From positions 1 through 21,613 of the forward strand of contig JAGRHE010000027.1 in NCBI GenBank assembly GCA_020445165.1: a stretch of DNA of 21,613 nt, read 5' to 3'. The translations under genes were made by a program, and so were the position numbers. Position 1 is the first letter of the stretch. Each line of letters begins with the position of its first letter. Origin of the DNA: Gammaproteobacteria bacterium. Its GTDB lineage: Bacteria > Pseudomonadota > Gammaproteobacteria > Chromatiales > Sedimenticolaceae. The notes under the pieces are model-generated. The model was not told the origin of the DNA and did not search any database. It saw only the letters and a program-made list of their open reading frames with translations. Positions 1 through 7,849 of this stretch are shown here, piece by piece.

Positions 1-603
1 CAGATCGGCCTGACCTTTGCGCGCGTGCTGCGCACGGCTTTGCGCCAGGACCCGGACGTGATCCTGGTCGGCGAGATGCGCGACCTGGAAACCGCGCAGA
101 TCGGCTTGCGGGCAGCCATCACCGGTCACTTCGTGTTGTCCACGCTGCATACCAACAGTGCGGTCGGCACCATCAGTCGCCTGATCGACATGGGTGCGGC
201 CGGCTACGTGATCGCCACGGCACTGCAGGCGGTGCTGGCCCAGCGTCTGGTGCGGCGGGTCTGCCGGCATTGCGCCCAGCCGCATACGCCCGATGAGCAT
301 GAATTGGCCTGGCTGGCGAAGAATCACACGGAATTGGCCGCTCAAACCGGCTTCAGCCAGGGCGTCGGATGTGAGCATTGTAACCAGACCGGTTACAGCG
401 GTCGGATCGGTGTCTACGAACTTCTGGAGATGCGCGGCGACCTGTTGGTGGCACTGCGTAATCAGGACATCGATGGGTTCGCCGCGGCGGCCGCGGCCGA
501 CCCCGAATTCACGCCCATCGCCTCGGCAGCCCTGCAGATGGCTTTCGCCGGCAGCACCAGCCTGGCCGAGGTGATACGCGTCAGCGGTGACGCGGATCAC
601 TGA
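1..603 (+). CDS. mshE: MSHA-type pilus/type II secretion assembly ATPase (GspE/PulE/MshE family), 3' part
   Basis: The reading frame is open from base 1, so the gene begins outside the window and about 200 C-terminal residues are visible. This family is the cytoplasmic hexameric ATPase that powers pilin assembly or type II secretion. Visible are the Asp-box/Walker B segment ([12 protein letters not shown]), the His-box region ([14 protein letters not shown]), and two Cys pairs (CRHC, CEHC) of the zinc-binding C-terminal subdomain, followed by [12 protein letters not shown], all typical of the GspE/PilB group. The Walker A motif lies upstream of the window. The HELAWL segment after the first Cys pair and the downstream F-type protein recall MshE rather than PilB or GspE; that finer call is from memory of the family. 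The stop lies 14 bases before the next gene, consistent with one transcript. Confidence 0.8.
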   Translation, partial: QIGLTFARVLRTALRQDPDVILVGEMRDLETAQIGLRAAITGHFVLSTLHTNSAVGTISRLIDMGAAGYVIATALQAVLAQRLVRRVCRHCAQPHTPDEHELAWLAKNHTELAAQTGFSQGVGCEHCNQTGYSGRIGVYELLEMRGDLLVALRNQDIDGFAAAAAADPEFTPIASAALQMAFAGSTSLAEVIRVSGDADH

Positions 604-617
604 GCCGGACCTGCAGG

Positions 618-1841
618 ATGCCGAACTTCGCCTACACAGCACGCGATGCCAGCGGCTCACCGGTAAAGGGTGAGCTCGAAGCAGCGTCGGAACGCGCGGT
701 TGCGGAGCAGCTGCAGCGCAGCGGTGTGACACCGATCCGGATCCTGCCGGGCAAGTCGACGACAAAATCCGCATCGTCGCGTTCCTCGTTGTTCGGTCCT
801 GTGCGCGTGCGTCTGGAAGAGGTCGTGATGCTGGCCAGGCAGCTGCGCACGCTGACCAAGGCCGGGGTGCCGATCCTGCGTGGCCTGCATGGCCTGGCCG
901 AGACCACCAACAACCCAACCCTGGCCGACACCTTGCGCGATGTGCATCGTCAGCTGCAGGGCGGACGTGAGTTCAACGCCGCACTGGCCCGTCATCCCAA
1001 GGTGTTTTCCCCGCTGTTTGTATCGCTGGTCCAGGTCGGTGAGAACACCGGGCGCCTGGACGAGGCCTTTGGTCATCTGGCCGATTATCTCGAGCAGGAA
1101 AAGCAGACCCGCGAGCGGATCGCTGCCGCCATCCGCTATCCAATGGTTGTCTTCTTCGCCATCATGGTGGCGCTGACCATCATCAACATCTGGGTAATCC
1201 CGACCTTTGCCAGTGCGTTTGCGCGCTACAACACTGAACTGCCGCTGATGACGCGGATACTGATTGGATCTTCCGACTTCATCGTCGCCTATTGGCCCGC
1301 GATCCTCCTGCTGTTGCTCGGCGCGGGCTTCGCGTTCAAGCGCTGGAAGGCGACCGAACGCGGCGCGGTGGCATGGTCCGGGTTCCTGCTGCGTGCGCCG
1401 TTGACCGGGGCGATCGTCAACAAGGCGGTGCTCGGACGATTCGCCCAGTCCATGGCGCTGACCATCCGCTCCGGTGTGCCGCTGATCCATGCGCTGAACG
1501 TGGTTTCCGGCGTCGTCGACAATGCCTTCGTCAGTGAAAAGATTCAGGCCATGCGGCACGGCATCGAGAAGGGCGACAGCGTCTCGCGCACCGCCGCGTC
1601 GACCGGGCTGTTCACGCCGCTGGTGTTGCAGATGCTGGCGGTGGGCGAGGAGACCGGTGCACTGGATCAGTTGCTCGAGGAAACCGCGGCGCATTACCAG
1701 GCCGAAGTCGATTTCGAGCTCAAACGCCTGGGCGACGCCATCGAGCCGGTGATGATCACCATCATCGGCGTGTTGGTTGCCGTGCTCGCGCTGGGCGTAT
1801 TCCTGCCCTTGTGGGACCTGTCTGCAGCGGCGCGCGGCTGA
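618..1841 (+). CDS. mshG: Pilus/type II secretion inner-membrane platform protein (GspF/MshG family)
   Basis: This 407-residue protein has the full length of the GspF/PilC family, the inner-membrane platform that works with the assembly ATPase encoded just upstream. The N-terminus (MPNFAYTARDASG) is the usual start. Two copies of the cytoplasmic GspF domain are visible, one beginning near LARQLRTLTKAGVPIL and the second near FAQSMALTIRSGVPLI; both carry a later GE-[NE]-TG motif. Membrane segments lie after each domain: one beginning MVVFFAIMVALTIINIWVIP, one around PAILLLLLGAGFAF, and a C-terminal one around ITIIGVLVAVLALGVFLPLW. An AGG lies directly against the start codon, so the ribosome site is weak and translation may be coupled to the ATPase gene. 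The gene ends 4 bases short of the convergent hydrolase gene. MshG rather than GspF is the best guess because of the partner ATPase. Confidence 0.85.
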   Translation: MPNFAYTARDASGSPVKGELEAASERAVAEQLQRSGVTPIRILPGKSTTKSASSRSSLFGPVRVRLEEVVMLARQLRTLTKAGVPILRGLHGLAETTNNPTLADTLRDVHRQLQGGREFNAALARHPKVFSPLFVSLVQVGENTGRLDEAFGHLADYLEQEKQTRERIAAAIRYPMVVFFAIMVALTIINIWVIPTFASAFARYNTELPLMTRILIGSSDFIVAYWPAILLLLLGAGFAFKRWKATERGAVAWSGFLLRAPLTGAIVNKAVLGRFAQSMALTIRSGVPLIHALNVVSGVVDNAFVSEKIQAMRHGIEKGDSVSRTAASTGLFTPLVLQMLAVGEETGALDQLLEETAAHYQAEVDFELKRLGDAIEPVMITIIGVLVAVLALGVFLPLWDLSAAARG

Positions 1842-1845
1842 CCAA

Positions 1846-2811
1846 TTAGGCCAAGTCAGTATTGCCGATCCATTCGGCCACGCGCTGATCGATATAGTAG
1901 CGGCCGATGCCCGGCCACCATCCCTCGACGAAGCCGACATGTCCGCCCGAACGTGGTATCTCCAGCGTCACGCTTGCCGGCAGTTCGTCAGGCTCCGGTG
2001 GAGTATCAGGGAACATGAACGGGTCATTGCGTGCGTGCAGGATCAGGGTTGGTACGCTTATCGCCGGGATGAACCGCCGGCTGCTGCAGCGTGCGTAGTA
2101 GTCGTCGACGCCATCGAAACCATGCAATGCCGCGGTCACCTGGTCATCGAACAGGCGGAAGGTGTTCAACGCATCGATGCGCACATCCAGCGGCGAGGGC
2201 ATGCCTGCGAACTTGCGCCGGTAGCTGTCCTGCAGGCTGCGGACCAGGTGGCGCTGGTAGAGCCGTGACCAGCCGCGCTCCATGCGACGGGCTGCGGCAT
2301 CGAGGCGAAACGGCACCGAGATCGCCATTGCGCGTCGCAGCGGCGATGCCGTGCCCTGTTCACCGAGCCATTTGAGCAGCACGTTGCCGCCCAGCGAGAC
2401 GCCGACGGCGGCGACAACCGCGCGACCATGATGGCGGCGGATGTGCTCGATCGTCGCCTGCGGATCGTCGGTCTTGCCACTGTGATAGCTGATCGGCAGA
2501 CGATTGGGTTCACGCCCGCAGCCACGGAAATGCATCAGGCATACGCGCATGCCGCGCCGATTGAGCGCCTGCATGATGCCGCGCGCGTAGTGTGAGTCGA
2601 TGCCGCCCTGCAGTCCGTGCATGAACAGCACGATCTCTCCATCGGCGGGGCCGGACCAGGCCAGGTCGAGGAAATCGCCATCGGCCAGTTCCAGCCTTTC
2701 CCAGGTGACCTCGATGCGCGGTTGGCGGCGAAAGAAGGCCGGCCAGAGCGTCTGTGCGTGATCGCCGCGCAGCCACCAGGCGGGTCTGAAGGCACTGTCG
2801 ACCTGCGGCAT
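1846..2811 (-). CDS. yheT: YheT-family alpha/beta hydrolase
   Basis: A 321-residue cytoplasmic alpha/beta hydrolase of the YheT/EMB8 group, close to the usual length of about 320-340. The N-terminal HAQTLWPAFFRR segment is characteristic of the family. The likely catalytic triad is Ser139 in GVSLGGN, Asp263 in HARNDPF and His291 in SGGHVGF; the FMHGLQGG and MHFRGCGR segments form the expected oxyanion and cap-strand regions. The physiological substrate of YheT proteins is not well defined. I chose the ATG at 2811 because it overlaps the stop of the upstream ABC exporter (TGATG on the minus strand), which implies translational coupling. The frame stays open upstream to about 3207, but that stretch lies inside the exporter gene and shows no hydrolase-like sequence. 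Confidence 0.88.
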   Translation of the reverse strand: MPQVDSAFRPAWWLRGDHAQTLWPAFFRRQPRIEVTWERLELADGDFLDLAWSGPADGEIVLFMHGLQGGIDSHYARGIMQALNRRGMRVCLMHFRGCGREPNRLPISYHSGKTDDPQATIEHIRRHHGRAVVAAVGVSLGGNVLLKWLGEQGTASPLRRAMAISVPFRLDAAARRMERGWSRLYQRHLVRSLQDSYRRKFAGMPSPLDVRIDALNTFRLFDDQVTAALHGFDGVDDYYARCSSRRFIPAISVPTLILHARNDPFMFPDTPPEPDELPASVTLEIPRSGGHVGFVEGWWPGIGRYYIDQRVAEWIGNTDLA

Positions 2812-4628
2812 CAGGCTTCGGCCTTTCCGTACAGGCTGGCGTAAAGTCCCTCGTTGCGGATCAGCTCGTCGTGACTGCCATCCTCGACGATCCTTCCGCC
2901 GTCGAATACCAGTGCCCGGTCGGCCTGGCGCACGGCGCTCAGGCGGTGGGCGATGATCAGCGTGGTACGGCCGCGAAGGAATTGCTGCAACGCCTCGTGC
3001 AGGTGTTGCTCGGTGGTCGTGTCGAGTGCTGAGGTTGCCTCGTCGAGGATCACGATCTTGGGATCGCTGAGGATCATGCGCGCCACCGCGAGGCGTTGTC
3101 GCTGGCCGCCGGAAAGGCGGATGCCGTCGCGTCCGACCAGCGTATCGAGGCCATCGCTGAGGTTGCGCACGACATCGGACAGCTGGGCGATATGCAATGC
3201 CTGCCACAAGGTATCGTCGTCCACCGGCCGGCCCAGCGCGAGGTTGTTGCGCACCGAGTCATTGAACAGCGCCGGGTGCTGCAGCACCGTGGCGACGTTG
3301 TCGCGCACCACGTCGAGGCCGATCTGTTCGACCGGCACGCCGTCGAAACGCACCTGGCCGCTCTCCGGCAGATAAAGCCCCAACAGGATCTGCACCAGCG
3401 TCGTTTTGCCACCGCCGCTGGCACCGACCAGGGCGACCTTCTCGCCGGCGGCGATGGTGAGATTGACGTCATCGAGCACGCGCGGGCCGTCACCGTAGCG
3501 GAAGCAAACGCCCTCGACCTGGATCGAGACCGTGGATTTCCCGCTGAAAGGATCGTGCAGGTGCGGGTAGTGCGGTTCGAGGCCGACGTCCACAAGGCGA
3601 TTGATGCGCTGCAATGCCGCCTTGGCCGCCAGGTAGGCGTACTGGATGGCCAGGATCTCCTGTACCGGCGCCATCATGAACCACAGGTAGGCATAGACCG
3701 CGAGCATCTGGCCGATAGTCAGGTCGGAGAACAACACCATGAACATCGACAGCGCCCGAAAGATGTCGAAGCCGAACAGGAAGACCATGAACGACAGGCG
3801 GTTGGCCGCGTCGCTGCGCCAGGTGAAGTTGGCCGAGTGATCGCGAATATGACCGGCCGCGTCGATCACGCGCTGCACGTAGTGTCGCTCGCGGTTACTG
3901 GCACGGATCTGCTGGATCGCGTCCAGGGTTTCGGCGAGCGATTCCTGGAAGGCCTGGTAGGCGCTGTTCTCACGAGCCTTGAGCTGCTTGACCTTGCGTC
4001 CGAACACCGTGGTCAGGTAGATCACCACCGGGTTCAACAGCAGGATGAACAGCGCCAGTTGCCAATGCATCCACAACAGGACCAGGGCGGTCCCGAGCAC
4101 GCTGAGCACGGCGACGATGAACTTGCTGGTGGACTGGCTGACAAACTGGTCGATCGCGTCCAGGTCGGTGACCAGATGGGACGCCACGGTACTGCTGCCG
4201 AGGGTTTCGTACTCGGACATCGAGAAGCGTTCGAGGCGTTGCAGCAGGGTGCGGCGGATCCTGAAGATCACGCCCTTGGCGATCAGTGTGAATTCGCGCG
4301 TCTGCCAGACGTTGAACACGAGCGTCAGGATGCGCAGCAGCAGGGTCAGTACCAGGACCGCGGAGATGTAAAGGATCGGCCCCTGCCATGCATCGGGGAA
4401 CAGGGCGTTCATCCACGCGACCGCGGCACCCGGCTGGTTCAGCAGCACTTCGTCGACCAGCAGCGGGATCAGCAATGGCACCGGGACGGCGACCAGCGCG
4501 CCGAGCACTGCGATCAGGTTTGCGGCGACCAGTTCACGCCGGTGGCCGGCGATCATTTGGACCAGCTCGCGCCACGTGTAGACTTCGGAGCGGAGCGGGA
4601 CGGCAGGGTCGGCGAGGGATCTGGTCAT
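2811..4628 (-). CDS. ABC exporter, fused permease and ATPase (MsbA-like/type I exporter family)
   Basis: This 605-residue half-transporter has an N-terminal six-helix exporter domain (about residues 30-340) and a C-terminal nucleotide-binding domain (about 368-600). The ATPase motifs are complete: Walker A GASGGGKT (402-409), signature LSGGQ (505-509), Walker B IVILDE (525-530) and the H-loop His561. Two such chains would form a homodimeric exporter in the inner membrane. There is no N-terminal C39 peptidase domain, so it is not a bacteriocin-type processing transporter. Substrate cannot be read from the sequence; lipid, lipid-linked glycan and drug export are all possible. It is transcribed as a pair with the YheT-like hydrolase and divergently from the M23/TolC genes. 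No periplasmic adaptor (HlyD type) is encoded nearby, so a direct link to the TolC gene is unproven. Confidence 0.85.
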   Translation of the reverse strand: MTRSLADPAVPLRSEVYTWRELVQMIAGHRRELVAANLIAVLGALVAVPVPLLIPLLVDEVLLNQPGAAVAWMNALFPDAWQGPILYISAVLVLTLLLRILTLVFNVWQTREFTLIAKGVIFRIRRTLLQRLERFSMSEYETLGSSTVASHLVTDLDAIDQFVSQSTSKFIVAVLSVLGTALVLLWMHWQLALFILLLNPVVIYLTTVFGRKVKQLKARENSAYQAFQESLAETLDAIQQIRASNRERHYVQRVIDAAGHIRDHSANFTWRSDAANRLSFMVFLFGFDIFRALSMFMVLFSDLTIGQMLAVYAYLWFMMAPVQEILAIQYAYLAAKAALQRINRLVDVGLEPHYPHLHDPFSGKSTVSIQVEGVCFRYGDGPRVLDDVNLTIAAGEKVALVGASGGGKTTLVQILLGLYLPESGQVRFDGVPVEQIGLDVVRDNVATVLQHPALFNDSVRNNLALGRPVDDDTLWQALHIAQLSDVVRNLSDGLDTLVGRDGIRLSGGQRQRLAVARMILSDPKIVILDEATSALDTTTEQHLHEALQQFLRGRTTLIIAHRLSAVRQADRALVFDGGRIVEDGSHDELIRNEGLYASLYGKAEA

Positions 4629-4654
4629 GGCGTCAGTCTATCAAAGCGAAGGTT

Positions 4655-4671
4655 GCGACCGAGGCGGTCGC
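4655..4671. promoter_or_regulatory. Inverted repeat between divergent ABC exporter and M23 genes
   Basis: GCGACC and GGTCGC form perfect 6-base arms around a 5-base loop, in the 55-base gap between two divergent start codons (4628 and 4684). It could be an operator or a short hairpin in the leader of the M23 gene. No convincing -35/-10 pair is visible here, and in GC-rich DNA a 6-base inverted repeat can arise by chance. Confidence 0.25.
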
Positions 4672-4683
4672 CGGGGGTTGAAT

Positions 4684-5547
4684 ATGCGCTTGTTTGGCGC
4701 GGTTTTGTTGATGTCGGCGCTGGTGATGGGCGGTGTCTCGGCAGCGCTCGGCGACGATGCGCCGACGGCGTACTCGCTGCAGGGCGAGCTGGTGCAGGGT
4801 GGCATGGTGGTCGGCCGGACCGAGCCCGGCAGCGTAGTGCTCCAGGACGGTCAGTCGGTTCGGGTAAGCGCCGCCGGCGATTTCCTGCTCGGTTTCACTC
4901 GCGATGCGCCGCCCACGTCGACCCTGAGCATCACGCTGCCCGATGGCAGGAAGATCGACCGGACGCTCGAGATCGCGTCGCGCGAATACGAGATTCAGCG
5001 GATCGACGGCCTGCCCAAGAGCAAGGTGACGCCGCGCAAACCGGAAGACCTGGCACGTATCCGTGCAGACATCGTGGCCGCCAAGCGCGCCCGTGCACGT
5101 GATGACGATCGCCAGGATTTCCTGACCGGGTTCAAGTGGCCGCTGATCGGGCCGATTACCGGCGTATACGGAAGTCAGCGAATTCTGAACGGTGAGCCGC
5201 GCCGACCGCACTTCGGCGTCGACGTGGCCGCACCGACCGGTACATCGGTACGGGCTCCCGCTCCCGGGTTGGTCACGCTGGCGGTGCCGGACATGTACTT
5301 CTCGGGCGGGACATTGATCATCGATCACGGCCACAAGCTGACCTCGAGTTTTCTGCACCTGAGTCGCCTGTTGGTCAAAGAGGGCGACTATGTGCAGCAG
5401 GGTGATGTGATTGCCGAGGTCGGGGCGACCGGCCGCGTAACCGGTGCTCACCTCGACTGGCGCATGAACCTGCGCGACCGACGCATCGACCCGGAACTGC
5501 TGGTGCCGCCGATGCCGAAGCAGACGGCTGCAGCCGGTTCGATGTAA
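4684..5547 (+). CDS. Exported LytM/M23-domain peptidase-like protein
   Basis: A 287-residue protein with an N-terminal hydrophobic signal sequence (MRLFGAVLLMSALVMGGVSA, likely cleaved near ALG-DD), so it is expected in the periplasm. An N-terminal beta-rich region is followed by a basic linker (about 112-145) and a C-terminal M23/LytM domain (about 150-275). Metal-site residues His176 and Asp180 (HFGVD) and the catalytic-loop His225 are present. The usual C-terminal HxH motif reads His256-Leu-Asp258, so the third zinc ligand is Asp instead of His. It may be a true murein endopeptidase or a LytM-type regulator of amidases. I chose ATG 4684 because GGGGG lies 6 bases upstream and the signal peptide starts there; the frame is open to an ATG at 4627, but that adds 19 polar residues and overlaps the divergent gene's start. 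Confidence 0.85.
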   Translation: MRLFGAVLLMSALVMGGVSAALGDDAPTAYSLQGELVQGGMVVGRTEPGSVVLQDGQSVRVSAAGDFLLGFTRDAPPTSTLSITLPDGRKIDRTLEIASREYEIQRIDGLPKSKVTPRKPEDLARIRADIVAAKRARARDDDRQDFLTGFKWPLIGPITGVYGSQRILNGEPRRPHFGVDVAAPTGTSVRAPAPGLVTLAVPDMYFSGGTLIIDHGHKLTSSFLHLSRLLVKEGDYVQQGDVIAEVGATGRVTGAHLDWRMNLRDRRIDPELLVPPMPKQTAAAGSM

Positions 5548-5568
5548 CGGGCGCGCGCTATAAGGTTC

Positions 5569-5577
5569 TGTTATATT
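5569..5577 (+). promoter_or_regulatory. Candidate extended -10 promoter for tolC
   Basis: TGTTATATT matches the extended -10 pattern (TGn followed by a 5/6 match to TATAAT) in an AT-rich patch of a GC-rich sequence. It lies 36 bases before the tolC start, leaving room for a short leader with a GAGAG ribosome site at 5599-5603. There is no recognisable -35 hexamer at the right spacing. Confidence 0.35.
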
Positions 5578-5613
5578 TGACGAATTAAGATTAATAATGA
5601 GAGTTGCATCAAT

Positions 5614-6921
5614 ATGAAACGGATTGCCCGGGTTATCGCCCTGTTGTTGGCGCTGCCTGCCGGTGGTGCTTTGGCCGCCGACCTGACATCGGTCTACAAG
5701 ATGGCCGGCGAAAACGATCCAGCGCTGCGTGCCGCCCGGGCCAACCGCGACGCCACCTTCGAGGCAGAGCCGATCGCGCGAGCCGGCCTGCTGCCGAACG
5801 TGTCGTTGAACGGCGATGCGAATTACACCAACCAGGACGTGAAAGACTCGGCATCCGGGTCATTCAACGACGATTTCACCAGCGCCAGCGGTTCGGTGCA
5901 GGCAACCATGCCGTTGTATCGCAAAGACCGCCAGGTGCAGCTCGACCAGGCCAAGAACCAGGTCGCCCAGGCCGAGTTCGATTACAACCAGGCGCAACAA
6001 GACCTGATTCTGCGCATGTCCCAGGCCTACTTCGGAGTATTGTCGGCACAGGACACGCTGGAGTTCGCCGAGGCGGAAAAGAAGGCGATCGAACGCCAAC
6101 TGGACCAAGCCAAGCAGCGCTTCGAGGTCGGCTTGATCGCGATCACCGGCGTCCACGAGGCGCAGGCGCGTTACGACCAGGCGCGTGCGGATGAGATCCT
6201 GGCCCGAACCAACCTGGAAAACGCAATCGAGGCATTGCACGAGATTACGCTCGAAGTCGTCTACCCGGTGTCGCAGTTGAAGAAGAAGATCCCGCTCGAC
6301 CCGCCGCAGCCGGCAACCCTCGACGAGTGGACCGAACTGGCGCTGCAGAACAATCCCCTGATCGTTTCGGCCAAGTACGATGCCGAGATTGCGCGTCAGC
6401 AGATCGAACTGGCCGATGCCGCCGATTCGCCGGCGCTGGACTTGGTCGGTTCCTACGGTGTCAACCGTTCGAACGCGGATCTGGGCACCGACGCCAACAA
6501 TGCCGTGGTCGGTCTGCAGTTCAGCATGCCGCTCTACACCGGCGGCGGGGTACAGGCCAGCACCCGCCAGGCGCGCTTCCGCTACGAGGCAGCCCAGGAG
6601 GTACTCGAGCAACGCCGGCGTGCGGTGCAGACCCAGGTGCGCAACGCCTATCGCGGCGTGGTATCAAGCATCAGCCGGGTTGACGCACTGGAGGCCGCCC
6701 AAGTTTCGGCGAGCAGTGCCTTGGATGCCACGGAGGCAGGTTTCGAGGTGGGTACGCGAACCCTGGTCGACGTCCTCAACGGACAGCGTGACCTGTTCCG
6801 CGCCCGCCGCGACTACGCCCAGTCACGCTATGACTACATTCTCAACACCCTGTCGCTGATGCAGGCCGCCGGCACCTTGAGTGAAGACGACGTCACGCGC
6901 GTCAACACCTGGCTGAAGTAG
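5614..6921 (+). CDS. tolC: TolC-family outer membrane channel protein
   Basis: This 435-residue protein has a signal peptide (MKRIARVIALLLALPAGGALA, cleaved before ADL) and two tandem outer-membrane-efflux repeats, as in TolC. The first begins with SVYKMAGENDPALRAARANR and the second near WTELALQNNPLIVSAKYDAE. Internal landmarks are FSMPLYTGGGVQASTRQA and the ending TLVDVLNGQRDLFRARRDY. TolC trimers form the outer-membrane duct for tripartite efflux pumps and type I secretion. The protein is similar in size to mature E. coli TolC without its long C-terminal tail. It lies 66 bases after the M23 gene, with a candidate promoter of its own, and is followed by a strong terminator. No adaptor or RND pump gene is visible, so it could serve several pumps as a general channel. 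Confidence 0.9.
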   Translation: MKRIARVIALLLALPAGGALAADLTSVYKMAGENDPALRAARANRDATFEAEPIARAGLLPNVSLNGDANYTNQDVKDSASGSFNDDFTSASGSVQATMPLYRKDRQVQLDQAKNQVAQAEFDYNQAQQDLILRMSQAYFGVLSAQDTLEFAEAEKKAIERQLDQAKQRFEVGLIAITGVHEAQARYDQARADEILARTNLENAIEALHEITLEVVYPVSQLKKKIPLDPPQPATLDEWTELALQNNPLIVSAKYDAEIARQQIELADAADSPALDLVGSYGVNRSNADLGTDANNAVVGLQFSMPLYTGGGVQASTRQARFRYEAAQEVLEQRRRAVQTQVRNAYRGVVSSISRVDALEAAQVSASSALDATEAGFEVGTRTLVDVLNGQRDLFRARRDYAQSRYDYILNTLSLMQAAGTLSEDDVTRVNTWLK

Positions 6922-6945
6922 GTCGCGGTCTTTCGCTGATTCGGG

Positions 6946-6968
6946 AAGCGGCCTGCGGGCCGCTTTTT
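6946..6968 (+). terminator. Rho-independent terminator after tolC
   Basis: AAGCGGCC (6946-6953) pairs perfectly with GGCCGCTT (6958-6965) around a TGCG loop and runs into five Ts (6964-6968), 24 bases after the tolC stop. On the minus strand the hairpin is not followed by a T-run, so it should act mainly on tolC transcripts. Its last T is the first base of the convergent gene's stop codon as read on the plus strand. Confidence 0.85.
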
Positions 6969-7849
6969 CATTGCCGCTCGCGGCGCGCGAACATCAGGCT
7001 CGTGATCTGCTCGGACACGATGCCGATCAGGAATGTCAGCAACGAGGTCATGTACAGCAGCGCACTCATGTTGGTGAAGCGGGCCTCGTTGATGTAGGTA
7101 TAGGCATACAGCGCGGTAGCCGAAAGGAACAGGAAGGCGCTGATCGGTAGAAAAAGCTTCAGCGGCGAATACAGGGCGCCGATCTTGAAGATGATGATCA
7201 TGAAGCGCGCACCCTCGCGCCAGATTTTCAGGTGGCTGCGGCCGGTGCGCTTGCGCACATCGATGGGCTCGTAAGCCACCGTGTACCCGGAGCGGAAGAA
7301 CGCCATGGTCGACGTGGTCGGATAGGAGAATCCATTCGGCAGCAGGTGCAGGAATTCCCGGAACCGCGAGGCATTGACCACGCGCAGGCCGCTGGTCAAG
7401 TCAGGTATCTTCTGGCCCGTCATCCAGCTCGCCAGGCGATTGAAGATATAGTTGCCAGCGCGCCGGAACAGGCTGGCCTGATCCTTGCCGCTGCGCGCCC
7501 CGACCACCATGTCCAGGTCGGCCCCGTCGAAGCGCTGCCACAATCGTTGCAGATCGGATGCCGAGTGCTGCCCATCGCCATCCAGCATCGCCAAAGCCCG
7601 GCCCTGCGCAGCCCGAGCCCCGCGCTTGATCGCGGCTCCGTTGCCCATGCGATAGGGGTTGCTGACCAGGTTGCACGCGTTCTGCCGGCAGATGTCCGCG
7701 GTGGCATCGGTTGAGCCGTCGTCGACGACGATGATCTCGGCGTCGGGGAATGCCTGCTTTAGATCCGGCAGCAGCCGCTGCAGGCTGGCGCTCTCGTTGA
7801 GTGCCGGCACGATGATGCTCAGTTCGGTGGGCGCCTGTTCAGTCCGCAT
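6968..7849 (-). CDS. GT2 glycosyltransferase, polyprenyl-phosphate sugar synthase-like (DPM1/GtrB type)
   Basis: A 293-residue enzyme with an N-terminal GT-A domain and a C-terminal membrane anchor. The GT2 landmarks are SIIVPALNES at the start, VVDDGSTDAT (donor binding, Asp43-Asp44) and the DGDGQH metal site (90-95). After the catalytic domain come two hydrophobic helices (about 226-250 and 262-286). This arrangement matches enzymes that transfer a sugar from a nucleotide donor to undecaprenyl or dolichyl phosphate at the inner membrane. The gene overlaps the end of the upstream GT-C-like gene by 11 bases, so the two are probably translated together and the product may supply that protein's donor. 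Starts at 7849 and at 7855 (two codons longer) are both possible; GGAGCAGG lies just upstream of both. The specific sugar cannot be predicted. Confidence 0.85.
   Translation of the reverse strand: MRTEQAPTELSIIVPALNESASLQRLLPDLKQAFPDAEIIVVDDGSTDATADICRQNACNLVSNPYRMGNGAAIKRGARAAQGRALAMLDGDGQHSASDLQRLWQRFDGADLDMVVGARSGKDQASLFRRAGNYIFNRLASWMTGQKIPDLTSGLRVVNASRFREFLHLLPNGFSYPTTSTMAFFRSGYTVAYEPIDVRKRTGRSHLKIWREGARFMIIIFKIGALYSPLKLFLPISAFLFLSATALYAYTYINEARFTNMSALLYMTSLLTFLIGIVSEQITSLMFARRERQ

Noticed and set aside
657..1940. Open frame of 427 codons on the minus strand opposite the platform protein gene
   Set aside because: It is low in hydrophobic residues and rich in Gln, His and Arg, and lies opposite a well-supported GspF-family gene.
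2812..3207. Upstream extension of the YheT-like gene by 132 codons
   Set aside because: The extra part lies entirely within the ABC exporter ATPase domain and is Arg/Pro-rich. The ATG at 2811 gives the normal family length and a TGATG coupling.
4627..4683. Longer start for the M23 gene at 4627
   Set aside because: It would put 19 polar residues before the signal peptide and overlap the divergent ABC gene. ATG 4684 has a good ribosome site.
3096..5102. Long open frame of 668 codons on the plus strand, antisense to the ABC exporter
   Set aside because: The translation is rich in Gln, His, Arg and Asp without any domain or hydrophobic core, as expected opposite a GC-rich gene. The minus-strand exporter has every ABC motif.
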